In this document: piece by piece, positions 26,562 to 35,411 of the stretch
How positions within the stretch are numbered: position 1 is the stretch's first letter
How the letters are laid out: every line of letters begins with the position of its first letter
NCBI GenBank assembly: GCA_963644945.1
Contig: CAVIQK010000009.1
Coordinates: 1-64,000, forward strand
DNA: 64,000 bases
Reading direction: 5' to 3'
Origin: CAVIQK01 sp963644945
GTDB lineage: Bacteria; Bacillota; Clostridia; Christensenellales; DTU072
Translations under genes and position numbers: made by a program
Notes under the pieces: generated by a model
Told to the model about the DNA's origin: nothing
What the model saw: only the letters and a program-made list of their open reading frames with translations
Database searches by the model: none

Positions 26562-28235
26562 TTATTTTTCGGAGGAATTTTCGACTACATCGATTTTTTC
26601 TTGGTGTTTTCTTGATTTTTTAGGTTTGTCGGTGCCGGCAAGTTCTTCGGTAAGGGCTTCGTACTCGGCTCTTTCTTCTTCGGTCAAGGTGTCGATTTTG
26701 CCTGCTCTATATAAGTTGTTGAAATAGTGAACTCTTTCGAGTTTTTTGTCGGTGACTTTGTATAGGAAGGCAAAGACCATGGCTAGGCTTATGAGAATGA
26801 CTACCGATCCGCCCATCATGATACGGACGGCAAGTCTATATGTGTCTCCGGGGGTACCGATGCTGTCGTTGAAGAGGGCTTCGCCTATGTTTTCACCTGG
26901 GGCAAATTCTTTGGTAAGGTTGAGGACTAGTCCGCAAAGGAATACTGCGACTGCGGAAACTAGTTTTCTTGCAAATGTCATGACTCCGGAGAATTCTCCG
27001 GCATTACGTTCGTGATAACGGAGTTCGGCGACGTCAACGGTGTCGGGGAAGATGATCCACGGCATTGTTTGGGCTCCGCAAAAACCGATGCCCATCATGG
27101 CGGCTACCGCTATTACCCACCACGGCGACATGGTATTGTTGATGAATAGTAAACCTACTCCGCCTATTATATATAAAGGTAGGAAGGTCCTGAATGCGAA
27201 TTGTTTGCTCTTCTTCATCATCATCTTGTAGACAAGCGGATAGGTGACTGCGACCATAACCATAAGAGGTCCTATAATGAAGGCGGACGACATGGCTATT
27301 TCTTTGCCGAAAACCGAGATTTTGGCTCCTTCCATGCAATATTTGGCGTAGTAAACTACCAAAGCAGAGATTATGTCAAGGCACATAAATGCCGAGATAT
27401 ACATGCCGAGGTGGTATCTAAACGATTTGACTTTGAGGGTTTTGCCATAGTTTTTGATGGTGAATTTGGCTTTGAGATCGGGATTGAAGGGGACTTTTTC
27501 TTTGCAGAATATTCCGGCTAGAATTAGAGGTACTCCGAAGAAGGTACCGAAACCGAAGGTCATGATTGCCCAAAATGCCCAATCGGTGATTTCTTTGGCA
27601 AGATATTTTTCTAGGAATATTGTAGGAATCAAATACGAAAGTGCGGCACCCGCCATGGTGAAAAGAAGTTTTACGGTGTTGGCTTTGTTGCGTTCTACGT
27701 GGTCGGGGGAAATGTCGCTGGCAAAGGACATATACGGGACTTGGGATATTGTGGAAACCGTACAATAGAATAGGTAAGCAACTATTGCGGAGGTGAGTTT
27801 TAAGGCACTGCTCCAACCCGAAATCGGGGCAAATACGAAGGCAAATGCGGGATAAAGAAGGGCTCCGCCTAAAATAAAGAAGGGGCGACGGCGACCGATT
27901 TTTGTACGTAGGTTGTCGGAAATGACTCCGCACAAAGGATCACTGATGGCGTCCCAAAGTTTTGCGAGAAGTATAATGAGTCCTGCGGCAAATGCACCGA
28001 GTCCCAAACCTTCGTTGAAGAAGGCAAGCATTATGACTGCGGCAATAGATGCTCCGCCACCGTCATAAAAAGCGCCCATGCCGTAGAAAAGTTTTTCTTT
28101 TTTGGTGACAGGCTCTCCTATGTATATACCGAGTTTTCGATATTCTTCTTTTGATAAAACGTTGCTTTCGGCATCGATAGCATCTTCTGCTGTGTCTACA
28201 CCGATCGATTGAGTGGTTTCGTCAATGTTTTCCAT
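26562..28235 (-). CDS. GPH-family (glycoside-pentoside-hexuronide) cation symporter
   Basis: 557 residues from ATG 28235, chosen because AAGGAG lies 7 bases upstream; a longer frame to 28265 lacks this. Twelve membrane helices are visible. The family signature is present: FYGMGAFYDGGG near the first helix, AKLWDAISDPLCGVISD, and RTKIGRRRPFFILGG. GPH proteins import sugars or glycosides with Na+ or H+. An acidic, Lys-rich cytoplasmic tail of about 60 residues follows the last helix. The substrate is not evident because no glycoside hydrolase is adjacent. Confidence 0.88.
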   Translation of the reverse strand: MENIDETTQSIGVDTAEDAIDAESNVLSKEEYRKLGIYIGEPVTKKEKLFYGMGAFYDGGGASIAAVIMLAFFNEGLGLGAFAAGLIILLAKLWDAISDPLCGVISDNLRTKIGRRRPFFILGGALLYPAFAFVFAPISGWSSALKLTSAIVAYLFYCTVSTISQVPYMSFASDISPDHVERNKANTVKLLFTMAGAALSYLIPTIFLEKYLAKEITDWAFWAIMTFGFGTFFGVPLILAGIFCKEKVPFNPDLKAKFTIKNYGKTLKVKSFRYHLGMYISAFMCLDIISALVVYYAKYCMEGAKISVFGKEIAMSSAFIIGPLMVMVAVTYPLVYKMMMKKSKQFAFRTFLPLYIIGGVGLLFINNTMSPWWVIAVAAMMGIGFCGAQTMPWIIFPDTVDVAELRYHERNAGEFSGVMTFARKLVSAVAVFLCGLVLNLTKEFAPGENIGEALFNDSIGTPGDTYRLAVRIMMGGSVVILISLAMVFAFLYKVTDKKLERVHYFNNLYRAGKIDTLTEEERAEYEALTEELAGTDKPKKSRKHQEKIDVVENSSEK

Positions 28236-28277
28236 ATAGATCTCCTTAGTGAGAGTTAAATTCAAAAATCAAAGTGT

Positions 28278-28306
28278 ATTATATCACAATTATCGGGGGT
28301 TTGCAA
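28278..28306 (-). promoter_or_regulatory. Promoter of the GPH transporter gene
   Basis: TTGCAA (28306-28301), 17-bp spacer, TATAAT (28283-28278), with a leader of about 35 bases and a Shine-Dalgarno sequence. Confidence 0.8.
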
Positions 28307-28324
28307 TAGTGATTTCTTGTCTTT

Positions 28325-30775
28325 CTACCTAATTTCGACATAGACGGTTTTGTCTTCGGGGGTAGGTTCGACGGGCTTTAACTTGGCCTTTTCCTTTCTT
28401 GACAAGGTGGGTTTTGTGTAGTAAAGGATGCCGGGAAGCACAAACACGACAAGTAGGAAGGAAATAAATCCGCCTCTTGCAAGTAGTCCTGTGATTTGTT
28501 TTACGATGTTGTTGGTCGAAACAAGCATGACTATCACACATACCGATACGATTATCGAGCAGGATGTGGCTATCGAGAAGAAAGATTTTCTGCATGCGTC
28601 TTCTATCGCTGCCTTTTTGTCGCCTAGGTGTAAGACGTAGCATTCTCTAAACCTTGTGCATAGTAAAATCGCATAGTCAACCGTACAACCTAATTGGATG
28701 CTCGAAAGAAGTATGTATGCCATGAAGTTGATTTTTTCGCCCGTAAAGACGGTGATGGCTAGGTTTATGAATATGCCGAGTTCTATGAGTAGGACGGTAA
28801 GGACAGACTGGCGAACGTTCCTTAGAAGAAGGAGCATTACTACAAGTATTATCACGACGGACACGATGGTGACTTTGGCAAAGTCGCTCGGAGTAGTGGT
28901 CTTCATGTCGTCAACACCCGTAAGCATGCCCATGGCGTAGGCATTGTCAAATGTCGAGTCGATTTCGGCTTTTAGGCTATTGTACATCGAAAGGGAGTGT
29001 TCGCTCTCGTCGGCTCCTTTTATGACGAAGGTGTACATTGTGTAATATTCGGTCGTGCCGTCTTCTTTTTCGACTTTTCCTATAAAGTTGGACATGGCGG
29101 AGGTCATGCTGTCGGTAGAGAAATCGGAGGACAAGCCGAAAGACTGCATCATTTTGTCGATGTCAACGCCTTCCGGAATAATCTCTTTGATTTTATCGAC
29201 GTCTTGAAGAAGGCTCTCTACTTTTGGGAGAATCTCGTTAAGGACGTTTTCGTCAATATCTATTACCGAGAAAAGTGATATTTGTACTCTTAAATCGTCG
29301 CCTAATATGTCTTGAACGTCCTCTTCGAATTCTTTGACGGTGCCGTCTTTAGGCACAATGGGGACTGCGCACATCATTTGGTTGTAGAGTTCGGAAGTAA
29401 GTTGTTGTTGGGAAGTGGGGTTTTTAGGCTCGTCAAAAACTTTGAAGTAACTGTAATCGATGAGGTTTTGCAAGATGAAGGCGGGGATGAGTAATATAAC
29501 GGCTACCGTCACGAAAAACTTGCGATATTTGACGACAAATTTTGAGAGATGCGGGAAGGTGAGATTTAGGCATTTGTGGGAGCATTTTTGGGTGGGTTTG
29601 TCGAGTAGGACCATAAGTGCCGGTTGTAAAAACATGACGGATACAAGGGACACGAGGACGGCTTTTACAAGCACTCTGCCGATGTCGGCGCCTAGGGTGA
29701 ATTTCATAAAATATAGGGCGGCAAATCCGCCTGCCGTCGTCATACATGATGCGATTACCGACGACCAAACATTGGGGGCAGATTCGATGGACGCACTCTC
29801 GGCGTCTAGACCTTCCGCACGTTTTTGTTTGTAGACGTGTAAGAAAAATATTGCGTAGTCCATAGTGACTGCTAGTTGTAAAACCGAGGACAAGGCAAAC
29901 GAAACGATGGACAAATCTTGGAAAAAGTAGCAAGATCCGAGGGATATTAAAATGGACACGCCTAAGGTCAAAATAAGGATTATGGGATCCATAAACGAGT
30001 CTGTTGTGATAACCAAAATGATGATTACGGCAATAAATGCAAATAAGACGTAATAGGGAAGTTCTTTTAGTATGCCCGAAAAAAGTTCTTGGGCAATCGA
30101 GGTCATACCGGTAGATTCTACTATTCTTCCTTGACTCGCCAAAATGTCTTTGGTTTCTTTTAGGAGGTCCATTGCTTGGTCGGTGGACGGAGCATAATCG
30201 AGCATGCCGAGAAGAACGTAGTTGTAGCCGTAATCTTTGTCGGTATCCTTTTGTTTTAGATAAGATATGATCTCGTCAAAATTGCAATTCAGGTTTTTGA
30301 CGTCTTCTACGGTGAAGGGAAGGTCTAGTTTTTCGATGGCTTCTTTTAGCATGTACTCGGTAGATTCGCCTAAAATCTTGTCGGCAACCTTGCCCGAATC
30401 TTTGTTTTTGAGGGTGGTTTGTAGTCCTTCGACAACCTTTTTGGCATCTTCCATATCGCCTGCCCAGATGAGTTGGGAGACTCCTTCGGTCGCTCTTATT
30501 TCGTTGACGGTCTTGCGGAGAAGTGCCTCGTCTTCTGCCGTCCCCGTACCGCTGACTACCAAAATCATGTCGCCTTTTATGTTGAAAGTCTTTTCCAAAA
30601 AGTCAAGGCCTATTGCCGTATTCATATCGTCCGAAATGTAGGACATAAGGTCGGAATTGAGTTTGCCTCCGTAAACCGTCATGATGATGCCTACAATCGA
30701 AATTATCAGTAGCACGACAAAAAACATCAAGAGTGCTTTGCGATATTTAACTATAAACTTTGCTAAACTTCTCAT
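28325..30775 (-). CDS. MMPL/RND-family exporter
   Basis: 816 residues with the duplicated RND plan: one N-terminal helix, an extracytoplasmic domain, five helices, then the same again. Family motifs include the TMDYAIFFLH and TVDYAILLCTRF segments that open each half's conserved helix, with Asp-Tyr pairs thought to carry protons. MMPL proteins export lipids or hydrophobic compounds. It is divergently transcribed from a MATE exporter gene. AGAAGG precedes the ATG. No membrane-fusion or outer-membrane partner is present, as expected for a Gram-positive cell. Confidence 0.87.
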   Translation of the reverse strand: MRSLAKFIVKYRKALLMFFVVLLIISIVGIIMTVYGGKLNSDLMSYISDDMNTAIGLDFLEKTFNIKGDMILVVSGTGTAEDEALLRKTVNEIRATEGVSQLIWAGDMEDAKKVVEGLQTTLKNKDSGKVADKILGESTEYMLKEAIEKLDLPFTVEDVKNLNCNFDEIISYLKQKDTDKDYGYNYVLLGMLDYAPSTDQAMDLLKETKDILASQGRIVESTGMTSIAQELFSGILKELPYYVLFAFIAVIIILVITTDSFMDPIILILTLGVSILISLGSCYFFQDLSIVSFALSSVLQLAVTMDYAIFFLHVYKQKRAEGLDAESASIESAPNVWSSVIASCMTTAGGFAALYFMKFTLGADIGRVLVKAVLVSLVSVMFLQPALMVLLDKPTQKCSHKCLNLTFPHLSKFVVKYRKFFVTVAVILLIPAFILQNLIDYSYFKVFDEPKNPTSQQQLTSELYNQMMCAVPIVPKDGTVKEFEEDVQDILGDDLRVQISLFSVIDIDENVLNEILPKVESLLQDVDKIKEIIPEGVDIDKMMQSFGLSSDFSTDSMTSAMSNFIGKVEKEDGTTEYYTMYTFVIKGADESEHSLSMYNSLKAEIDSTFDNAYAMGMLTGVDDMKTTTPSDFAKVTIVSVVIILVVMLLLLRNVRQSVLTVLLIELGIFINLAITVFTGEKINFMAYILLSSIQLGCTVDYAILLCTRFRECYVLHLGDKKAAIEDACRKSFFSIATSCSIIVSVCVIVMLVSTNNIVKQITGLLARGGFISFLLVVFVLPGILYYTKPTLSRKEKAKLKPVEPTPEDKTVYVEIR

Positions 30776-30805
30776 AATCGCCTTCTAAAAGTTGTTTCAT
30801 TTTAT

Positions 30806-30834
30806 ATTTTATAAATATAAAAGTATAATGTCAA
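30806..30834 (-). promoter_or_regulatory. Promoter of the MMPL exporter gene
   Basis: TTGACA (30834-30829), 17-bp spacer, TAAAAT (30811-30806), followed by a leader of about 24 bases with a Shine-Dalgarno sequence. Confidence 0.8.
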
Positions 30835-30880
30835 CCAATATGATGTTCTTAAATTATTTATGCGGTGTGGGGCAATTTTG

Positions 30881-30909
30881 TTGAGTTTTGCAAAATACGG
30901 TACTATAAT
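30881..30909 (+). promoter_or_regulatory. Promoter of the MATE exporter gene, near-leaderless
   Basis: TTGAGT (30881-30886), 17-bp spacer, TATAAT (30904-30909), then 10 bases to ATG 30920. The predicted leader is about 3-5 bases. Confidence 0.7.
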
Positions 30910-30919
30910 AATTAGGCTC

Positions 30920-32443
30920 ATGGAAAACGAAAAAGACGGTTCTTTGGAATCTACTCCTACGGAAATCGTAGATAGTACCGAAAATGTTGTAGGGGATACT
31001 GCCGAAAACTCGGGATCTCAGGACGATTCTAAACCACAAAAAATGAAAACTACAAAAGATATGACTCAAGGGAGTGTGAAAAAGAACATTCTCACTTTTG
31101 CCGTACCTATACTTTTTAGTCAAATATTCCAACAACTATACAATTCCGCCGACTCTTTGATTGTCGGAAACTTCCTAGGGAAAACGTCGCTTGCGGCGGT
31201 GGGTTCTTCTGCCGCTCTCATCCTTTTGATGGTGGGATTTTTCGAGGGATGTTCGTCGGGAGCAGGGGTGCTTATCGCCAAATTTTTCGGGGCGGGGGAC
31301 AAAGAAAATACGTCGAAAGCAATTCATACAAATGTGGTGTTCGGGCTGATTTCGGGTACCATACTTACGGTTTTGGGTGTCCTACTTACGCCGTATATTC
31401 TGGGGCTTCTTAACATTGACGAGGAAGTTTTGCCGGAATCGATAATGTATTTTAGGTACTATTTCCTTGGTGTCCTAGCCGTAGTTATGTACAACAATTT
31501 TACGGGTATTTTGAGAGCGGTCGGGGACAGCAAGCGACCTCTTATTTATTTGATAGTGTCGTCTGTTCTTAACATAATTCTCGATCTCATATTCGTAGGA
31601 TGGATGGGACTCGGCGTCGAATGGGCGGCTATCGCTACCACTATTTCGCAAACGGTGAGTGCCGTTTTGTGTTTTATTCAACTGCGTAGAAAGGGGACTG
31701 TTTATAGAATCGAATTTAAGAAACTCAAAATCGACAAGGCTATTTTTGTCAAAATCTTGAAGTACGGCATGCCTACCGGCATACAAAGTTCGGTAATCGC
31801 TATGTCTAACCTTTTCGTGCAATCTCAAATAAATGCTTTCGGGACGGATGCGATGGCAGGGTATGCGGCTTATGCCAAAATCGAGGGATTCGGGTTCCTT
31901 CCCATCAACTGTATTTCGATGTCGATATCGACTTTTATCGGGCAAAATCTAGGGGCAATGAAGTACGATCGGGCAAAGCAAGGGGCAAAATTCGTGCTTA
32001 TTATGACGCCTATCGTTGCGGAGTGCATTGGCCTATTCATATTCCTACTTGCACCTTATTTGGTCGCTATGTTTAACGCAGATCCCAGTGTCGTGGAGTA
32101 CGGAACGATGCACTGCCGAATTACTACTCTCTTCTTCTGTTTGCTGACTTTCTCGCACATAGTGGCGGCAATTCTACGTGGCTCCGGTCGGGCTATCGTG
32201 CCGATGAGTATAATGCTTGTTTGTTGGTGCCTAATTAGGGCAATATATATCGCTCTCGTTTCGCACTACTTCCATGATATAAAGTTGGTTTATTGGGCGT
32301 ATCCTATAACGTGGACGCTTAGCACGATCGTGTTCTTCATATATTATAAGGTTGCAAATTGGACAAAAGGCTTCGAATCGAAGAAGGACAAGGCCGCACT
32401 AGTCGAGGGGGTAAGTGAGGAAGGTGAAGATAAAGTTGAGTAA
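30920..32443 (+). CDS. MATE-family multidrug/Na+ exporter
   Basis: 507 residues from ATG 30920. An in-frame start at 30860 lies upstream of the promoter and adds no family sequence. Twelve membrane helices follow an unusual 45-residue hydrophilic, acidic N-terminal extension (MENEKDGSLESTP...). MATE features include ILTFAVPILFSQIFQQLYN in the first helix, DSLIVGNFLG, and in the second half MPTGIQSSVIAMSNLFVQ. It exchanges toxic organic cations for H+ or Na+. It is divergent from the MMPL exporter and followed by a Sm_multidrug_ex gene. Confidence 0.9.
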   Translation: MENEKDGSLESTPTEIVDSTENVVGDTAENSGSQDDSKPQKMKTTKDMTQGSVKKNILTFAVPILFSQIFQQLYNSADSLIVGNFLGKTSLAAVGSSAALILLMVGFFEGCSSGAGVLIAKFFGAGDKENTSKAIHTNVVFGLISGTILTVLGVLLTPYILGLLNIDEEVLPESIMYFRYYFLGVLAVVMYNNFTGILRAVGDSKRPLIYLIVSSVLNIILDLIFVGWMGLGVEWAAIATTISQTVSAVLCFIQLRRKGTVYRIEFKKLKIDKAIFVKILKYGMPTGIQSSVIAMSNLFVQSQINAFGTDAMAGYAAYAKIEGFGFLPINCISMSISTFIGQNLGAMKYDRAKQGAKFVLIMTPIVAECIGLFIFLLAPYLVAMFNADPSVVEYGTMHCRITTLFFCLLTFSHIVAAILRGSGRAIVPMSIMLVCWCLIRAIYIALVSHYFHDIKLVYWAYPITWTLSTIVFFIYYKVANWTKGFESKKDKAALVEGVSEEGEDKVE

Positions 32444-32449
32444 ATGCTC

Positions 32450-32478
32450 TTTACTTTTCTTTATTTTTCATTTAGTAT
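32450..32478 (+). promoter_or_regulatory. Putative promoter of the Sm_multidrug_ex gene, leaderless geometry
   Basis: TTTACT (32450-32455), 17-bp spacer, TAGTAT (32473-32478), then exactly 6 bases to ATG 32485. The -10 box is only moderate, but no Shine-Dalgarno sequence is present and the MATE stop is just upstream. Confidence 0.5.
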
Positions 32479-32484
32479 GTATTT

Positions 32485-33162
32485 ATGGCAGAAACAATAG
32501 GAACTTTTCTTTTTAATCTTTTTCATTCCGAATATCTTACGGTATTTTTTATTTCGATAATACCGATGATCGAGGTGCGTGGGGCTATTCCGATAGGGGT
32601 AAGTCTGGGCATGAATATTTGGGTGTCGTATGTATTTGCGGTGCTGTCGGCTTTGGTCATTTGTCCTATTTTGATTTTCTTCTTAAAACCTGTGCTTAAC
32701 TGGTTGAAAAATACCAAAGTTTTCAAAAAAATCGGCACGACTTTTATCGAATTGTTTACCGAAAAAGCAGAAAAAATCGAAAGTAAAGACTCTCCGGAAA
32801 ACGAGGTCGAAAGTAAAGAAATCGCAAGGAAAAAGCGTATAAAAAAACTGCTTGGAGTCTTTCTTTTCGTAGCAATTCCGCTCCCTATGACAGGGGTTTG
32901 GACAGGGACTGCCGTAGGGGTTTTTCTCAATCAAAAATGGTATGATACTCTCATCTCCGTAGTCGCAGGAAACTTCGTCGCAGGGGCTATAATTACGGGA
33001 CTTTCGGCTCTTCTTGACGGGGTTATGATAGGATCTTTCAATGCGCTAGACCTGATTTTATATGTGCTGTTCGCATTTGTAATTATCACTCTTATTTCGC
33101 TCTTCATTGGAATATACATAAAGAAAAAGAACAAAGAAAAGAAAAATAAAACACAAGAATAA
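32485..33162 (+). CDS. Sm_multidrug_ex (COG2426) family membrane protein
   Basis: 225 residues with about five membrane helices. The family pattern is clear: SIIPMIEVRGAIPIGVSLGM near residue 22, and FVAIPLPMTGVWTGTAVGVF near residue 130. A charged cytoplasmic loop (about 85-120, rich in Glu and Lys) separates the two. The annotation of this family as small multidrug exporters is not well founded experimentally. It lies 41 bases after the MATE gene, in the same direction, and ends at a two-way terminator. Confidence 0.82.
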   Translation: MAETIGTFLFNLFHSEYLTVFFISIIPMIEVRGAIPIGVSLGMNIWVSYVFAVLSALVICPILIFFLKPVLNWLKNTKVFKKIGTTFIELFTEKAEKIESKDSPENEVESKEIARKKRIKKLLGVFLFVAIPLPMTGVWTGTAVGVFLNQKWYDTLISVVAGNFVAGAIITGLSALLDGVMIGSFNALDLILYVLFAFVIITLISLFIGIYIKKKNKEKKNKTQE

Positions 33163-33177
33163 AATTTGGTTTGTATA

Positions 33178-33206
33178 AAAAAAAGGACGCCGAAGCGTCC
33201 TTTTTA
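33178..33206. terminator. Bidirectional terminator between convergent genes
   Basis: AAAAGGACGC, loop CGAA, GCGTCCTTTT: a 10-bp stem flanked by A and T runs, able to work for the plus-strand exporter gene and the minus-strand Mrp gene. Confidence 0.88.
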
Positions 33207-33213
33207 ATTGGGT

Positions 33214-34029
33214 TTATTTTTCGATGGCATCTAGGACTTGTTCGAGGTAGTCTTTTTCGACAAGTTCGATGAGTCCTTTGTCGCACAGGGCGGCGACGTT
33301 TTCGTCAAAAGGTATTTTGGCGGTGAGGTCGATTCCGTACTCTGCGGACAGTTGTTTTAGGTGAGATACACCGAATATTTCGTGTTTTTGGTGACAATCG
33401 GGGCATTCGTAATAGGACATGTTTTCGACAAGTGCAAGGACGGGGATGTTCATCATTTCTGCCATTTTGACGGCTTTGCCTACTATCATGCCGACTAGTT
33501 GTTGGGGGCTGGTGACCACGATGATGCCGTCAACGGGTAGGGACTGAAAGACGGTAAGCGGAACGTCGCCTGTTCCCGGGGGCATATCTACGAACATATA
33601 ATCTACGTCGCCCCATACGACATCCGTCCAAAATTGTTTTATGACTCCTGCGATGACCGGACCTCTCCAAATGACGGGATCGGTGTCGTTTTCGAGAAGG
33701 CAATTTATGGACATTATTGAGGTGCCGAACTTGGTTTTGACGGGGTATATTCCGTCTTCGGTGGCTCCTGCTTTGTCTTTTACTCCAAAGATTTTGGGAA
33801 TTGAAGGGCCGGTTACGTCGGCATCCATGACGGCTACTTTATGGCCTCTTCTTTGCATACCGGTAGCAAGTAGGGATGTGACAAGCGATTTGCCGACTCC
33901 GCCTTTTCCGGATACAATGCCTATGACTTTTTTGATGGTTGAGAGTTTGTTGGGGGCTTCTTGAAAACTCTCCTTTCTTTCGGAACAGTTTTCGCCACAA
34001 CTTGAACAATCGTGTGTGCAATCTGACAT
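33214..34029 (-). CDS. Mrp/NBP35-family Fe-S carrier ATPase
   Basis: 271 residues. The N-terminus is Cys-rich (CTHDCSSCGENC), the deviant Walker A GKGGVGKS is near residue 40, MDADVTGPSIPK follows, and the CPDC motif near residue 214 is the subunit-bridging Fe-S site. These features define the Mrp/ApbC/Nbp35 carriers that deliver Fe-S clusters. AGGAG precedes the ATG. It follows the 77-residue coiled-coil gene by 10 bases. Two gene units upstream lies another Fe-S-related gene (the scaffold-like protein). Confidence 0.92.
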   Translation of the reverse strand: MSDCTHDCSSCGENCSERKESFQEAPNKLSTIKKVIGIVSGKGGVGKSLVTSLLATGMQRRGHKVAVMDADVTGPSIPKIFGVKDKAGATEDGIYPVKTKFGTSIMSINCLLENDTDPVIWRGPVIAGVIKQFWTDVVWGDVDYMFVDMPPGTGDVPLTVFQSLPVDGIIVVTSPQQLVGMIVGKAVKMAEMMNIPVLALVENMSYYECPDCHQKHEIFGVSHLKQLSAEYGIDLTAKIPFDENVAALCDKGLIELVEKDYLEQVLDAIEK

Positions 34030-34039
34030 GGTTTTTCTC

Positions 34040-34273
34040 CTATAAATTATTGTAAACCTCTAGGGCTTTTTGTAAATATTCTTGTTTTATTGCGATTTGG
34101 TCTTTGGGGGTAGGAAAATCGGGAAACAACTTTTTGATTTCGGCAAAATCTTCTTCTTTGGCCGTTTCGAGTTCTTTTATGTCCCTTTTTAGTCTGTCGA
34201 TTTCTTCTTCGACTTCTTCTTTTTCTTTACCTTTTAGGTATGTTTCGTAATAACAATCTACTGTGATAAACAT
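34040..34273 (-). CDS. Small coiled-coil protein of unknown function
   Basis: 77 residues, highly charged, with a predicted coiled coil at about 15-45 (KEKEEVEEEIDRLKRDIKEL) and a conserved-looking middle FPDFPTPKDQIAIKQEYLQ. AGAGG lies 7 bases before the ATG. It is followed after 10 bases by the Mrp ATPase gene, so co-expression is likely. I do not recognise the family. Codon use and start signal support a real gene. Confidence 0.65.
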   Translation of the reverse strand: MFITVDCYYETYLKGKEKEEVEEEIDRLKRDIKELETAKEEDFAEIKKLFPDFPTPKDQIAIKQEYLQKALEVYNNL

Positions 34274-34350
34274 TTTGACCTCTTATATATTATACACCTA
34301 AAAATTATTTTTTCAATAATGTTTACGTTGTTTATAAATCGAGTGATAAA

Positions 34351-34382
34351 AAAAAGAACTCAAACGAGTTGAGTCCTTTTTT
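34351..34382 (-). terminator. Terminator of the GGGtGRT operon
   Basis: GGACTCAA and TTGAGTTC form the stem on the minus strand, followed by T8. Confidence 0.82.
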
Positions 34383-34396
34383 ATTGGTTTGATTGG

Positions 34397-35401
34397 TTAT
34401 TTTGCGAAAGATTCTTCGACTGCGACTGCGCATGCAACCGTTGCACCGACCATAGGATTGTTGCCCATTCCGATGAGTCCCATCATTTCGACGTGAGCGG
34501 GAACAGAGGACGATCCTGCGAATTGTGCATCACTGTGCATTCTGCCCATGGTGTCGGTCATGCCGTAAGAGGCGGGACCTGCTGCCATGTTGTCGGGGTG
34601 AAGGGTACGTCCGGTACCACCGCCGGATGCTACAGAGAAGTAGTATTTGCCATGTTCCAATGCCCATTTCTTGTATGTTCCGGATACGGGGTGTTGGAAA
34701 CGTGTGGGGTTGGTGGAATTTCCTGTGATACCTACATCGACACCTTCGCTTATCATGATAGCGACACCTTCGTTGACGTCGTCTGCGCCATAGCAACGAA
34801 CTTTGGCTTTTTCACCGTCAGAGTAGGCGGTTTCTTTGACAACTTTGAGTTCTCCGGTGTAGTAATCGTATTTGGTTTGGACGTAAGTGAAGCCGTTGAT
34901 ACGTGAAATGATGTATGCGGCATCTTTGCCTAGACCGTTGAGGATGACACGAAGGGGCTCTTTTCTAACTTTGTTGGCGCTACGTGCGATACCGATTGCA
35001 CCTTCTGCCGCTGCAAAACTTTCGTGACCTGCGACAAATGCAAAACATTTGGTTTCGTCTCTTAGGAGTTTTGCGGCAAGGTTTCCGTGTCCTTGACCGA
35101 CTTGACGTTGTTCGGCAACTGATCCGGGGACACAGAACGATTGAAGTCCTGCTCCTATTGCTTCGGCTGCATCGGCTGCCTTTTTGGCGCCTTTCTTGAT
35201 TGCGATGGCTGTGCCTACGGTGTATGCCCAAACTGCATTTTCGAATGCGATGGGTTGGACGCCCTTGACGATGGCTTCGACGTCGATACCTTTATCTAGA
35301 CAGATTTGTCTTGCTTCTTCGAGGTCTTTGATGCCGTATTCTTTTAGGGCTGCATTGATTTTGTCTATTCTTCTTTCATATCCTTCAAATTTAACTGCCA
35401 T
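34397..35401 (-). CDS. GGGtGRT family protein
   Basis: 334 residues containing the family's name-giving motif SGGGTGRTLHPDN near residue 262. Other visible features are GQGHGNLAAKLLRDE, ESFAAAEGAIGIARSAN, GITGNSTNPTRFQHP and a Gly-rich C-terminus. Members occur in anaerobic Bacillota next to a NifU-like scaffold gene, as here; the biochemical role is not established. AGGAGG lies before the ATG, 10 bases after the scaffold gene's stop. Sequence tracts rich in Gly, His and Asn could bind a ligand or metal, but this is inference. Confidence 0.85.
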   Translation of the reverse strand: MAVKFEGYERRIDKINAALKEYGIKDLEEARQICLDKGIDVEAIVKGVQPIAFENAVWAYTVGTAIAIKKGAKKAADAAEAIGAGLQSFCVPGSVAEQRQVGQGHGNLAAKLLRDETKCFAFVAGHESFAAAEGAIGIARSANKVRKEPLRVILNGLGKDAAYIISRINGFTYVQTKYDYYTGELKVVKETAYSDGEKAKVRCYGADDVNEGVAIMISEGVDVGITGNSTNPTRFQHPVSGTYKKWALEHGKYYFSVASGGGTGRTLHPDNMAAGPASYGMTDTMGRMHSDAQFAGSSSVPAHVEMMGLIGMGNNPMVGATVACAVAVEESFAK

Positions 35402-35411
35402 GATACGCCTC

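Noticed and set aside
30860..30919. Upstream in-frame start for the MATE gene
   Set aside because: It lies upstream of and across the promoter; the added residues do not match MATE proteins.
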